A stretch of 64,000 nucleotides of DNA, taken from NCBI GenBank assembly GCA_947460245.1, contig CANHGL010000003.1, positions 48,942-112,941 of the forward strand. The letters run 5' to 3'. A program made the translations under genes and the position numbers. The stretch comes from Sphingobacteriales bacterium. GTDB lineage: Bacteria; Bacteroidota; Bacteroidia; Chitinophagales; JADIYW01. Below are positions 50,827 to 60,083 of this stretch, one piece after another (positions within the stretch are counted from its first letter, which is position 1; each line of letters opens with the position of its first letter). A model generated the notes under the pieces. The model did not search any database and had not been told where the DNA came from. It worked only from the letters and a program-made list of their open reading frames with translations.

Positions 50827-50959
50827 TTCTAAAGTATTCTCGCTATTGGGTTTTCCACAAGTCTGCATATGATTCTGGGCAGTAAGGGTTCAGAATACTG
50901 TATTTTTACTGTTGTAGTTTATTTTACTACAGGTATTATTCTTATTTAATTGTAGAATT

Positions 50960-51349
50960 ATGAAAACAGTAAAAATTTGTCTTTTAGGCACCTTATTTCT
51001 TTTTTCACCATTTCTTTTCTCTAAATCAGATGTGGTTACCAAGCCACAATTTCCAGGAGGAGATAAAGCGTTAGTACAATTTTTAAATAATAATGTCCGG
51101 TATCCTGAAGAGGCTCAGAAGCAAAAATGGGAAGGAAATACATTAGTGGCATTTAGCGTGAATGAAGATGGTACAATAGCTAATCCAAGGGTTTTAAAGT
51201 CATCCTGGCTTATTTTAGACAATGAAGCTTTGCGTGTTGTGAAGATGATGCCCAAGTGGTTGCCTGCTACAGAAAATGGAGTAAATAAGAAGGAGATGGT
51301 AGTGCTACCCATTTTATTTGATCTTAAGAAAAAGAATATTCAATATTGA
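50960..51349 (+). CDS. TonB C-terminal domain (energy transducer-like) secreted protein
   Basis: PQFPGGDKALVQFLNNNVRYPEEAQKQKWEGNTLVAFSVNEDGTIANPRVL. Confidence 0.85.
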   Translation: MKTVKICLLGTLFLFSPFLFSKSDVVTKPQFPGGDKALVQFLNNNVRYPEEAQKQKWEGNTLVAFSVNEDGTIANPRVLKSSWLILDNEALRVVKMMPKWLPATENGVNKKEMVVLPILFDLKKKNIQY

Positions 51350-51372
51350 CGAAGACTAGTAAATAAAATTTC

Positions 51373-52149
51373 GTGAAAACAAAGGAAGATATAGTAGAGA
51401 ATTGGTTGCCCAGGTATACGGGAAAGAATCTCGAAGATTTTGGTGAATATATTTTGCTAACCAATTTTTCTAAATATGTAGATCTATTTGCAGAATGGAA
51501 TAAAGTGGAAGTGATTGGTAAGGATAAGCCAATGCCCAATGCTACTGCTAATAATATTACGATCATTAATTTTGGAATGGGGAGTGCTCTGGCTGCTACT
51601 ATGATGGATTTATTGTTGGCAATAAAGCCTAAAGCTGCCTTGTTTTTAGGAAAGTGTGGTGGGTTAAAGAGGAAAAATGAGATCGGGCATTTTATTCTTC
51701 CTATTGCAGCCATCAGAGGCGAGGGTACATCTAATGATTATTTTCCTGCTGAAGTCCCTGCATTGCCTTCATTTGCCTTGCAGAAAGCAATTTCTACTAC
51801 CATTCGGGAGCACAATCAGGATTATTGGACGGGAACAGTTTACACTACTAATAGAAGGGTTTGGGAACACGATGAAGAGTTTAAAGAGTATCTGCGTAAA
51901 ATAAGGGCTATGGCCATTGATATGGAAACGGCTACTTTGTTTACAGTCGCTTTTGCCAATGAAATACCGGTAGGTGCTTTGTTGTTAGTTTCTGATCAGC
52001 CCATGATACCTGAGGGCGTAAAGACAGAGGAAAGTGACAAAATAGTAACTACTAATTTTGTTAATGATCATCTTCAGATAGGAATCGACTCGCTGAAACA
52101 ATTAATGAACAGATCTTCTACTATTAAGCATCTTCGATTCGAAGACTAG
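51373..52149 (+). CDS. AMP nucleosidase
   Basis: Nucleoside phosphorylase fold: NFGMGSALAATMMDLLL, AALFLGKCGGLK, AIDMETATLFTVAFANEIPVGALLLVSD; GTG start. Confidence 0.9.
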   Translation: MKTKEDIVENWLPRYTGKNLEDFGEYILLTNFSKYVDLFAEWNKVEVIGKDKPMPNATANNITIINFGMGSALAATMMDLLLAIKPKAALFLGKCGGLKRKNEIGHFILPIAAIRGEGTSNDYFPAEVPALPSFALQKAISTTIREHNQDYWTGTVYTTNRRVWEHDEEFKEYLRKIRAMAIDMETATLFTVAFANEIPVGALLLVSDQPMIPEGVKTEESDKIVTTNFVNDHLQIGIDSLKQLMNRSSTIKHLRFED

Positions 52150-53096
52150 TTGCTCTGCTTTTTACTATCTTCTTCTTTAAGTTTTTTATTAATGATAATG
52201 CTGTTATTGAGCTCAAAGCCAAAAAGCAATACCATAGCGTTTAAGTATATAAGCATCATAATCACGATCATTATCCCTAAGGATCCGTATAGTCGATTGA
52301 AGTTGTTTAGGAAAGAAGTATATACCTGAAAGATTATTGATATACTAATCGAAAATAATGTAGCAAAGGTGGTTCCTGCTGAAAAATATTTAAAATTTTG
52401 CTTGTTAGATAAGCCATAATAATAAATCACATTGATGATATTATAAAAGCTCAGCAGTATCAGAATATCTTTGGATATTCTGAGTAATATATACGTAGCT
52501 GATGTTTTTGTAGGTAATATATTTATAATCATCAATAGTATTTCCTTCCCTTTGATGATGAGTAGTAGTGCAATGATTATTTGCAAGGTAATGAGTAACA
52601 TTAAACGGAATGCTGAAAATCTTTTTTGCCAGAATGTTCTTTCTTCTTCATGGTCGTTAATCTTGTCAAATGCTTTCATAATGGAATTCACGGCATTTGA
52701 TGCCATAAATAAAGAAAGAAAGAAATTGACAGATACTAACCCACCACTTTGTATACTGAGAATATCTTTTATGGTGGTTTCTAATAGAAGAAATGCATCC
52801 TGTGGCAGTAGATCTTTCAATCCCTTCATTACAATTTCATCTAAATGCTCAAATGGAATATATGGAATGAGCGAGAAGAAAAAGATGATGCCCGGAAAGA
52901 TAGATAAAATGAAGTAGAATGAAATAGAGGAGGCTCTTATGGATATATCTGCTTTAGTTACTTCTTCTCGGAATTTGATTATTATATCATAAAGAGGAAT
53001 GCCTTCAGATCCTGGTAGGATTATTTTTCTTATGCCTTCTTTAAAACGTTGAGTGCGAACAAGTCTTTTATATTTATCGGTAAAATCCTGAAACAT
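52146..53096 (-). CDS. YihY/BrkB family inner membrane protein
   Basis: ADISIRASSISFYFILSIFPGIIFFFSLIPYIP; polytopic; LYGSLGIMIVIMMLIYLNAMVLLFGFELN. Confidence 0.9.
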   Translation of the reverse strand: MFQDFTDKYKRLVRTQRFKEGIRKIILPGSEGIPLYDIIIKFREEVTKADISIRASSISFYFILSIFPGIIFFFSLIPYIPFEHLDEIVMKGLKDLLPQDAFLLLETTIKDILSIQSGGLVSVNFFLSLFMASNAVNSIMKAFDKINDHEEERTFWQKRFSAFRLMLLITLQIIIALLLIIKGKEILLMIINILPTKTSATYILLRISKDILILLSFYNIINVIYYYGLSNKQNFKYFSAGTTFATLFSISISIIFQVYTSFLNNFNRLYGSLGIMIVIMMLIYLNAMVLLFGFELNNSIIINKKLKEEDSKKQSN

Positions 53097-53131
53097 CTTG
53101 AGTTAAATAGAATAATAGTTGTATGGGCTAT

Positions 53132-53599
53132 TTAAAGTTTACGATTAGACTTAGACTTTATTGATTTTTCTACTTTTATTGTTTTGATCTCTTCATTAAA
53201 AAAAGGTCGTAGATGGTCTAAGACGACTTCTGGTATATGACATCTTCTCAATGAGTCTTTCTTAACGTATACAAAAGTAGTTTCACTACTGGTGAGTAAT
53301 TGATCTTGTTGATTATAAATTTCGCTGATAAATATAATTTTCTTTTCCGGCCAGTCTTTGATAATAGTTTTTATATTCATGAGCTCATCATAACGTGCAG
53401 GCCGGTAGTACTTTATATTCATTTCCACTACAGGCATTGCATATCCTAGTTCTTCCAGTTTTTTGTATGCGAAATCATGTTTACGCATAGCTTCTGTTCG
53501 GCCTATTTCGAAGAACTTGGCATAGTGGCCATGATATACGATTCCCAATGGATCGCAGTCATGATAGCGTACGCGTAATTGTATAGTTTCTTCAAACAT
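53132..53599 (-). CDS. Acyl-CoA thioesterase (4HBT family)
   Basis: VRYHDCDPLGIVYHGHYAKFFEIGRTEAMR. Confidence 0.92.
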   Translation of the reverse strand: MFEETIQLRVRYHDCDPLGIVYHGHYAKFFEIGRTEAMRKHDFAYKKLEELGYAMPVVEMNIKYYRPARYDELMNIKTIIKDWPEKKIIFISEIYNQQDQLLTSSETTFVYVKKDSLRRCHIPEVVLDHLRPFFNEEIKTIKVEKSIKSKSNRKL

Positions 53600-54633
53600 T
53601 AATGGATATTGTGTCTGTTTAGTGCTCTTTGATATTGGCGTGCATTCTGAAGGTGTTGCTGCCAGGTTTCAGCAAAGGCGTGATAACCTGAGAAATCTTC
53701 TTTAGCACAAAAATAGATATAATTATGTTGTTCCGCATCTAATATCTTTTCTATACTCTTGAGTTCAGGTAAACAGATTGGACCTGGTGGTAAACCCGGA
53801 GATATATAGGTATTGTATGGCGAAGGCGTTTTTAAATCGTTTTTATAAACTCTTCTTTTTATGCCGAGTCTATTTAGTGCAAACATCACAGTAGGATCTG
53901 CTTGCAATGCAATACCTTTATTTAATCGATTAATATAAACTCCGGCTATTCTTGGATATTCATCATAATGATTGGATTCTTTTTGTACGATAGAAGCTAA
54001 TATAATTACCTCAGTTGGTGAAAGGTTTAACTCCTCTGCTTTGCGTCTCTTCCTGCTTGTCCAAAATTTATTGTATTCCTTCAGCATACGTTGTACAAAT
54101 TGATTCGCTGAGGTATTCCAATAAAATTCATAAGTATTGGCCAAAAATATAGTTGTGAAATTTTCTTCTGTTAGATGAAGTGAATCGAGTAATTCAGGCT
54201 GATTGAATGCATCAATTAATTCTTGTTCTGTTGCCTCTAATTTTCCTGCTATTCTTTTAGCTAATTGTTTTTTATTTTGAATATTATTAAAGGTGATTTG
54301 AATCGGATCTTGCTTTCCGGTTCGCAGCTTGCCCAATATTAAAAGGTTTCCGCTATTATTACTTAGTACATATCGTCCTGGATAGATGCATTTATCATAA
54401 TTTATTTTCTTAGCAAACCATATAAACGTTTTGGTATTCTTTAAGACGCGTTGTTGTTTTAAAGAGTTCAAAACGCTCTCAAAATTACCACCGGAAGGAA
54501 TATAAATAGTTCGGGTTTGCTGACCAGGTATATCATTTATATTGTCTGATAATAGAATCTTATAAATAAATGGTGTGCAGATGCAAAAGCAAATCAATAC
54601 TAGGGCTACTAAGATAAGCGTGATTTTTCTCAA
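53599..54633 (-). CDS. mltG: Endolytic murein transglycosylase MltG
   Basis: ILASIVQKESNHYDEYPRIAGVYINRLNKGIALQADPTVMFA; SPYNTYISPGLPPGPICLP. Confidence 0.95.
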   Translation of the reverse strand: MRKITLILVALVLICFCICTPFIYKILLSDNINDIPGQQTRTIYIPSGGNFESVLNSLKQQRVLKNTKTFIWFAKKINYDKCIYPGRYVLSNNSGNLLILGKLRTGKQDPIQITFNNIQNKKQLAKRIAGKLEATEQELIDAFNQPELLDSLHLTEENFTTIFLANTYEFYWNTSANQFVQRMLKEYNKFWTSRKRRKAEELNLSPTEVIILASIVQKESNHYDEYPRIAGVYINRLNKGIALQADPTVMFALNRLGIKRRVYKNDLKTPSPYNTYISPGLPPGPICLPELKSIEKILDAEQHNYIYFCAKEDFSGYHAFAETWQQHLQNARQYQRALNRHNIH

Positions 54634-54721
54634 TCTTTTTAATTAAATTATTGAAAATCAATTGTTTATGTAAAAACAATAAGTTTATAGGGTAAAAATA
54701 GAAAAAAAGTCAAACAACCCC

Positions 54722-54751
54722 TTGCGAAATACAAGAAGTTGTTTAACTTTG
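54722..54751 (+). promoter_or_regulatory. Bacteroidota-type promoter in the mltG/gcvP intergenic region, plus strand
   Basis: TTG (54722-54724), N19, TAACTTTG (54744-54751); same spacing as the metK promoter. Confidence 0.65.
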
Positions 54752-54755
54752 TAAT

Positions 54756-54823
54756 AGGGTTTTTATGTTTCTAGACTTTAGGGTCTTTCGGGTTTTGTGC
54801 AATGCAAAACCCGATTTTTTTTT
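54756..54823 (+). ncRNA. Candidate small RNA, about 65-70 nt, ending in an intrinsic terminator
   Basis: Starts just after the promoter above and ends at a 10-bp hairpin plus T9; no annotated plus-strand gene in the gap. Confidence 0.5.
54788..54823 (+). terminator. Plus-strand intrinsic terminator without an upstream coding gene
   Basis: TCGGGTTTTG-TGCAATG-CAAAACCCGA followed by TTTTTTTTT. Confidence 0.85.
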
Positions 54824-55126
54824 ATAGCTATCCTATAAAAACTCTTCGCCAATAAATAAAATAATGCTTAATATTTTTTTGAAAAAATAGTTAGTTTTTG
54901 TTTAGAAATTAATCAAAGTTAGTTTAGTTCTCAGGCAAGTGTTCTTACTTCTCACCTGATACAAATATGTACCCAATATTGCTAAGTTCCTTTACTTCTT
55001 TATTTTAAATGTGACTATAAAAAAAACTATATTTAATTAAATAAAATATTGATAAACAGTATTTTAAATTAATTATAAATTATTTAATTGTGACATATAC
55101 TACAATAGACAGCTATATAATAATAT

Positions 55127-55150
55127 AATCAGTGTTGCAAAACACTGATT
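55127..55150 (-). terminator. Hairpin downstream of gcvP, possible terminator
   Basis: Perfect 10-bp stem AATCAGTGTT/AACACTGATT with 4-nt loop; on the minus strand followed by AT-rich ATATTATTATA rather than a pure T-run. Confidence 0.5.
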
Positions 55151-55189
55151 ATTAAAGGAATAGATTGTCTGGTTAAGTAACTATTGAAC

Positions 55190-58051
55190 CTATTTTGCGT
55201 AAGCCTCTATGGGAAGGCAGGTGCAAATCAGATTTCTATCGCCATAAGTATTGTCAATCTTTGCAACGCTTGGCCAAAATTTCGACTGGCGGACATAGTC
55301 CAATGGAAAAGCAGCCTTTTCCCTCGAATAACTATGTGTCCAGTTGTCTGCGATTACTTCATTGGCTGTATGCGGTGCATTTAAGATAGGATTATCTTGT
55401 TGCGTTGTTTTACCGCTGATGATATCATCTATTTCTTTTCGGATTTCCAGAAGCGCTTCACAGAATTTATCCAGCTCTTCTTTGCTTTCACTTTCTGTTG
55501 GTTCAAGCATTAAAGTTCCGGGAACAGGGAATGCAACTGTAGGGGCGTGATAGCCATAATCCATCAATCTTTTTGCAACATCAACAGCGTCTATACCCGT
55601 TTCCTTTTTAAATGGCCTTAAGTCCATAATAAATTCGTGGGCTACTCTTCCATTTTTAGCGGTATACAGAATAGGATAGTGTTTTTCCAGTTTCGCCTTA
55701 AGATAATTGGCATTCAGTATTGCATATTTAGTAGCATTGGTGATGCCTTCACTACCTAGCATTTTGTTATATCCATAGGAGATTAACAAAATTGAGGCAC
55801 TTCCAAATGGAGCTGAGGAAATAGATGGTATTGCTTTCTCTCCGCCAGTTTTATAGATCGGGTTAGTAGGCAGGAAGGGTGCTAATTCTTTGGTACAGCA
55901 GATAGGTCCCATTCCCGGACCACCTCCGCCGTGAGGGATGGCAAATGTTTTATGTAAGTTAATGTGGTTAACATCTGCCCCAATAGCCGCAGGCGACGTT
56001 AAGCCTACCTGTGCGTTCATATTTGCACCATCCATATATACCTTGCCTCCGTACTGATGAATAACATCACAGATTTCAATAATAGACGCTTCAAAAACTC
56101 CATGGGTAGATGGGTATGTAACCATTAAGCACGATAAATTTTTTGCATGTTGTATTGCCTTAGCTTTTAAATCGTCCACGTCAATATTTCCTTCTTCATC
56201 ACATCTCACTAAAACTATCTCCATTCCTGCCATGGCTGCACTCGCCGGATTGGTTCCATGTGCCGATGTAGGAATAAGAGCAACATTTCTATGGGTATCG
56301 CCACGTGATACATGGTAGGCTCTAATTACCATGAGACCTGCATACTCACCTTGTGCACCCGAATTGGGTTGTAGAGAGGTAGCAGCAAAGCCGGTAATGT
56401 TAGCGAGTTGCTCCTCTAATTCCTCGATTATTTCAAGATAACCTTGCACCTGCTCTGCCGGCTGATAGGGATGTATACTAGAGAAGTTTGGCCAGCTAAG
56501 TGGAATAAGTTCTGTTGTTGCATTGAGCTTCATGGTACAGCTACCCAATGGAATCATGGAGAATCCGAGCGAAAGATCCTTTGATTCCAGCCTTTTAATA
56601 TATCGGAGCATTTCGGTTTCTGAATGATAAGTATTAAAGACGGGATGTGTCAGAAAATCAGAAGTGCGTTGTAGTTCTTCCGATATTTGCAGTGCAGGAT
56701 GTTCCAGATAAGTAGAAATATAATTAGCGTTCAGCACTCTGGAGAAAAGAGATGAAATCTCTTCAATATCTTCCCGAAAGGTAGTTTCATCGAGAGAGAT
56801 TTGGATGCTGCCATCTGCATTGTACCAAAAATTATATCCTGCTGCTTCCGCCAATATTCTTATTTCAGCAGTTTTATGCTTAGCATCTATACATAAGGTA
56901 TCAAAGAAATATGCATTTTTATTTACGAAGCCTAGTTTCTTTAATTCATTGGCTAACGCAACTGCTTTGTTGTGTATACTCAGCGCAATATTTTTTATTC
57001 CATCTTTTCCATGATACACGGCATACATACTTGCCATGATAGAAAGTAAAGCCTGAGCTGTACAAATATTTGAAGTAGCTTTTTCTCTTTTGATGTGTTG
57101 TTCTCGCGTTTGTAAAGCCATACGTAAAGCACGGTTTCCATGTTTATCTACGGAAACTCCAATAAGTCTTCCTGGTATAAGTCGAACAAATTCTTCTCTA
57201 CAAGCAAAAAATGCAGCGTGTGGTCCACCAAATCCCATAGGGACGCCAAATCGCTGGGAGTTTCCAACTGCAATGTCTGCCCCTAATTCTCCCGGAGGAG
57301 TTAGAAGGGCGAGACTTAGAAGATCACATGCTAAAACAGAATATACTTCCTGTCCTCTGCATGCGGTAAGGAGATTTCTGTAATCTACTACAGCTCCGTT
57401 GGAGGCTGGGTATTGAAGTACTACAGCAAAGTAAGCAGCAGTTGGAGTAAAATCTTTATAGTTACCTATTTCAACTTCTATTCCTAATGGAATTGCTCTT
57501 CCTTTTATTACTTCAATCGTAGATACAAATGTATTGCTATCGATAAAAATCTTATTTGCAGCTGCTCTGGATTTTGATTTATTTCTCACCTCATAAAATA
57601 CATGCATAGCCTCTGCTGCTGCTGTTCCTTCATCCAGTAAAGAAGCATTAGCTATAGGAAGTGCAGTGAGATCTGAAATCATGGTCTGGAAATTCAATAA
57701 GGCTTCCAGTCTTCCTTGCGCAATCTCTGCCTGATATGGCGTGTATTGTGTATACCAACCCGGATTTTCAAAAATATTTCGTTGAATTACTCCTGGGGTG
57801 ATAGTGCCATAGTAACCAAGACCTATATAATTTTTACATACCCTGTTTTTTGCTGCTTTTTCTTTCAGTTCTTGCAGGTATTTGTATTCTGTTTGTGGTG
57901 CTCCAATTTTTAAATCATGTTTCAATCGGATATTCGCAGGAATAGTCTCCTCAATAAGTTGGTCTAAAGTATCAATGCCGATAGTTTCTAGCATTGCTTT
58001 TAAATCTGATACTGCAGGTCCTATGTGTCGGTCTTGGAATTCGTTTTTCAT
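55190..58051 (-). CDS. gcvP: Glycine dehydrogenase (aminomethyl-transferring), P-protein
   Basis: RHIGP start; YTPYQAEIAQGRLEALLNFQTMI; PLP lysine region DVNHINLHKTFAIPHGGGGPGMGP. Confidence 0.97.
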   Translation of the reverse strand: MKNEFQDRHIGPAVSDLKAMLETIGIDTLDQLIEETIPANIRLKHDLKIGAPQTEYKYLQELKEKAAKNRVCKNYIGLGYYGTITPGVIQRNIFENPGWYTQYTPYQAEIAQGRLEALLNFQTMISDLTALPIANASLLDEGTAAAEAMHVFYEVRNKSKSRAAANKIFIDSNTFVSTIEVIKGRAIPLGIEVEIGNYKDFTPTAAYFAVVLQYPASNGAVVDYRNLLTACRGQEVYSVLACDLLSLALLTPPGELGADIAVGNSQRFGVPMGFGGPHAAFFACREEFVRLIPGRLIGVSVDKHGNRALRMALQTREQHIKREKATSNICTAQALLSIMASMYAVYHGKDGIKNIALSIHNKAVALANELKKLGFVNKNAYFFDTLCIDAKHKTAEIRILAEAAGYNFWYNADGSIQISLDETTFREDIEEISSLFSRVLNANYISTYLEHPALQISEELQRTSDFLTHPVFNTYHSETEMLRYIKRLESKDLSLGFSMIPLGSCTMKLNATTELIPLSWPNFSSIHPYQPAEQVQGYLEIIEELEEQLANITGFAATSLQPNSGAQGEYAGLMVIRAYHVSRGDTHRNVALIPTSAHGTNPASAAMAGMEIVLVRCDEEGNIDVDDLKAKAIQHAKNLSCLMVTYPSTHGVFEASIIEICDVIHQYGGKVYMDGANMNAQVGLTSPAAIGADVNHINLHKTFAIPHGGGGPGMGPICCTKELAPFLPTNPIYKTGGEKAIPSISSAPFGSASILLISYGYNKMLGSEGITNATKYAILNANYLKAKLEKHYPILYTAKNGRVAHEFIMDLRPFKKETGIDAVDVAKRLMDYGYHAPTVAFPVPGTLMLEPTESESKEELDKFCEALLEIRKEIDDIISGKTTQQDNPILNAPHTANEVIADNWTHSYSREKAAFPLDYVRQSKFWPSVAKIDNTYGDRNLICTCLPIEAYAK

Positions 58052-58235
58052 CTATTTGACGATTAATGTTAGTATGGAGTAAATATACATCTGATATAAG
58101 GCATTTCTATTTTAAGAAATTGTATGTTGAAAAGTGTTCAAGATTGTTGATTATTTAAATCTAAAATGAAATGATGGTTTTCGATGCAGAGTCATTAAAA
58201 GTCTTTGTAATATGTATAAATGCTATCTTAGATGA

Positions 58236-59600
58236 ATGAATACTGTGGGAGACTCCGGAAAATTATCGCTCTCTAAAAAGATAGCTTTTGCTCTTGGGCA
58301 AACCGGATGGAGTCTTGCCGTATTCGGATTCACCGAATTAATTTATTTCTTCTATCTACCACCTGATAATGGTAAACCCTTATTTAAGGAATTTGTTTAT
58401 CAAGGGCCAGTATTTGGTGTATTTACCATTGTGGGCTTACTGTCTGCCGTTGGTTATTTTATTAGTGCCTTTATGGAACCTATAGTGGGTAGTTTAAGTG
58501 ATCGTTCTACCTTTACTTTCGGCAAGCGTAAAACCTTTATGGCGATGGCTGTAATTCCCTTTTCTCTGGTTGCAGCCTTGGTTTTTTTTCCAATTAAGGA
58601 TGGTTTACATTCCATTAATATATTTTGGTTGTCTGCAACTGTTATTATTGCCTTCATAATTAAATGCTTCTATACAACTCCTTACAATGCTATGATTAAT
58701 GAAATAGCTACGGATGAGAAGGAACGCTTAAGAATCATTATGATGATATCTGTAACCTACGCATTGGGCATCGGTATAGGTCAGACAATTAACATTTTCA
58801 TGAAAGTATTCGAACATCAGTATCCGAATGAAATAATATTTAAGATGTGTATTCTGGCGTATTCCCTGATTGCATTGATATTGATGTTGTTGCCTGTTCT
58901 TTTTGTGGAAGATAACTCCGCTAAAAATAATACTCATGATGAAATGTTAGCAGCTGTGCAGCAGACTGGCTTATTTGATATGATGAAAGAGGTATGGGCG
59001 GATAAGAACTTCAGGGTATTAGTAATCGTGGAGTTAATTTACTGGTTTCCATCTAAGATATTTACGGTTGCGGTGCCCTACTTTGTGGCTGCTTTGATGC
59101 ACCTGGATAATTTATATACGTCTATTATTTTATATGCCTGTGGATTTGGTTCTTTTCTATTGTACCCTTTAATTGACAGGCTCGTTGATGCGTACGGTAA
59201 GCGAAAGATTATGCTTTCCGCATTTGCTTTTTTAATGGCTACTTATTTGTTTACAGCTACCATAGGAATGTACAAATTACCTACAGCAGTGGTCGTGTTT
59301 CTTTATGTAATTCTAAATATATATCCAGTTGCAGTGCTTGGGATTTTACCAATGGCACTTGCGGGCGACAATGCAGATAGTAATGCCAGGAAAACAGGTG
59401 TTTATAGAAATGCCTCTTATTTTGGTTTGAAATCTTTTATGATGAAAATAGGGGTGGCGCTCACCAGTCTTATTTTTCCTTCCTTATTGTTGCTTGGGAA
59501 ATCTCCTCAGCATCCATTAGGTGTAAGGTTGGTAGCAGTCTTCTGTATTATTAGCAGCTTGCTGGCATTCGTAGTTATGAGGAAATATAAGGATGTATAG
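58236..59600 (+). CDS. MFS/GPH-family sugar:cation symporter-like transporter
   Basis: About 12 TM; MEPIVGSLSDRSTFTFGKRKTFMAMAVIPF. Confidence 0.85.
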   Translation: MNTVGDSGKLSLSKKIAFALGQTGWSLAVFGFTELIYFFYLPPDNGKPLFKEFVYQGPVFGVFTIVGLLSAVGYFISAFMEPIVGSLSDRSTFTFGKRKTFMAMAVIPFSLVAALVFFPIKDGLHSINIFWLSATVIIAFIIKCFYTTPYNAMINEIATDEKERLRIIMMISVTYALGIGIGQTINIFMKVFEHQYPNEIIFKMCILAYSLIALILMLLPVLFVEDNSAKNNTHDEMLAAVQQTGLFDMMKEVWADKNFRVLVIVELIYWFPSKIFTVAVPYFVAALMHLDNLYTSIILYACGFGSFLLYPLIDRLVDAYGKRKIMLSAFAFLMATYLFTATIGMYKLPTAVVVFLYVILNIYPVAVLGILPMALAGDNADSNARKTGVYRNASYFGLKSFMMKIGVALTSLIFPSLLLLGKSPQHPLGVRLVAVFCIISSLLAFVVMRKYKDV

Positions 59601-59605
59601 AAATC

Positions 59606-60016
59606 CTATTGCTTCTTACTCATGCGTAAAATCTCATTAAATTCAGTCTTTGTGATATCTACTACGGATAGGCGACTTAACTTTAATAGCCTCATTTCAG
59701 CAAGTTTTGGATTAGACTTTATATCTGAAAGAGACACAGGATTTTTCAGTTTTTCTTTAGGAGCTACATCTACGCATACCCATTGTTCCTCCTGGGTAGT
59801 GGGGTCGGGATAGGCTTCTTTCACAATCTCCATGATACCCACTACTGCTCTGTCAATATTGCTGTGATAAAATAAGGCGACATCTCCTTTTTTCATGGCT
59901 CTGAGGTTATTACGTGCCATATAGTTCCGGACTCCATCCCAATGCTCTTTGCCTTTTTTGATCAAATCATCAAAAGAAAAAACATCGGGTTCTGATTTCA
60001 TTAACCAATAATTCAT
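59606..60016 (-). CDS. EVE domain protein
   Basis: YWLMKSEPDVFSFDDLIKKGKEHWDGVRNYMARNNLRAMKKGDVALFYHSN. Confidence 0.92.
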   Translation of the reverse strand: MNYWLMKSEPDVFSFDDLIKKGKEHWDGVRNYMARNNLRAMKKGDVALFYHSNIDRAVVGIMEIVKEAYPDPTTQEEQWVCVDVAPKEKLKNPVSLSDIKSNPKLAEMRLLKLSRLSVVDITKTEFNEILRMSKKQ

Positions 60017-60083
60017 AATAGCATATTTGAAATTAATTGGACTAAATTACATATTTGTGTTCAATCTTCTTCCGTAAAGTAAA

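Noticed and set aside
54765-54827. Possible 20-aa leader ORF (MFLDFRVFRVLCNAKPDFFL) in the candidate small RNA
   Set aside because: It runs through the terminator stem and T-run, lacks a clear start context, and the sequence is better explained by RNA structure.
58052-58235. Glycine riboswitch upstream of gcvP
   Set aside because: No recognisable paired glycine aptamer structure in this gap.
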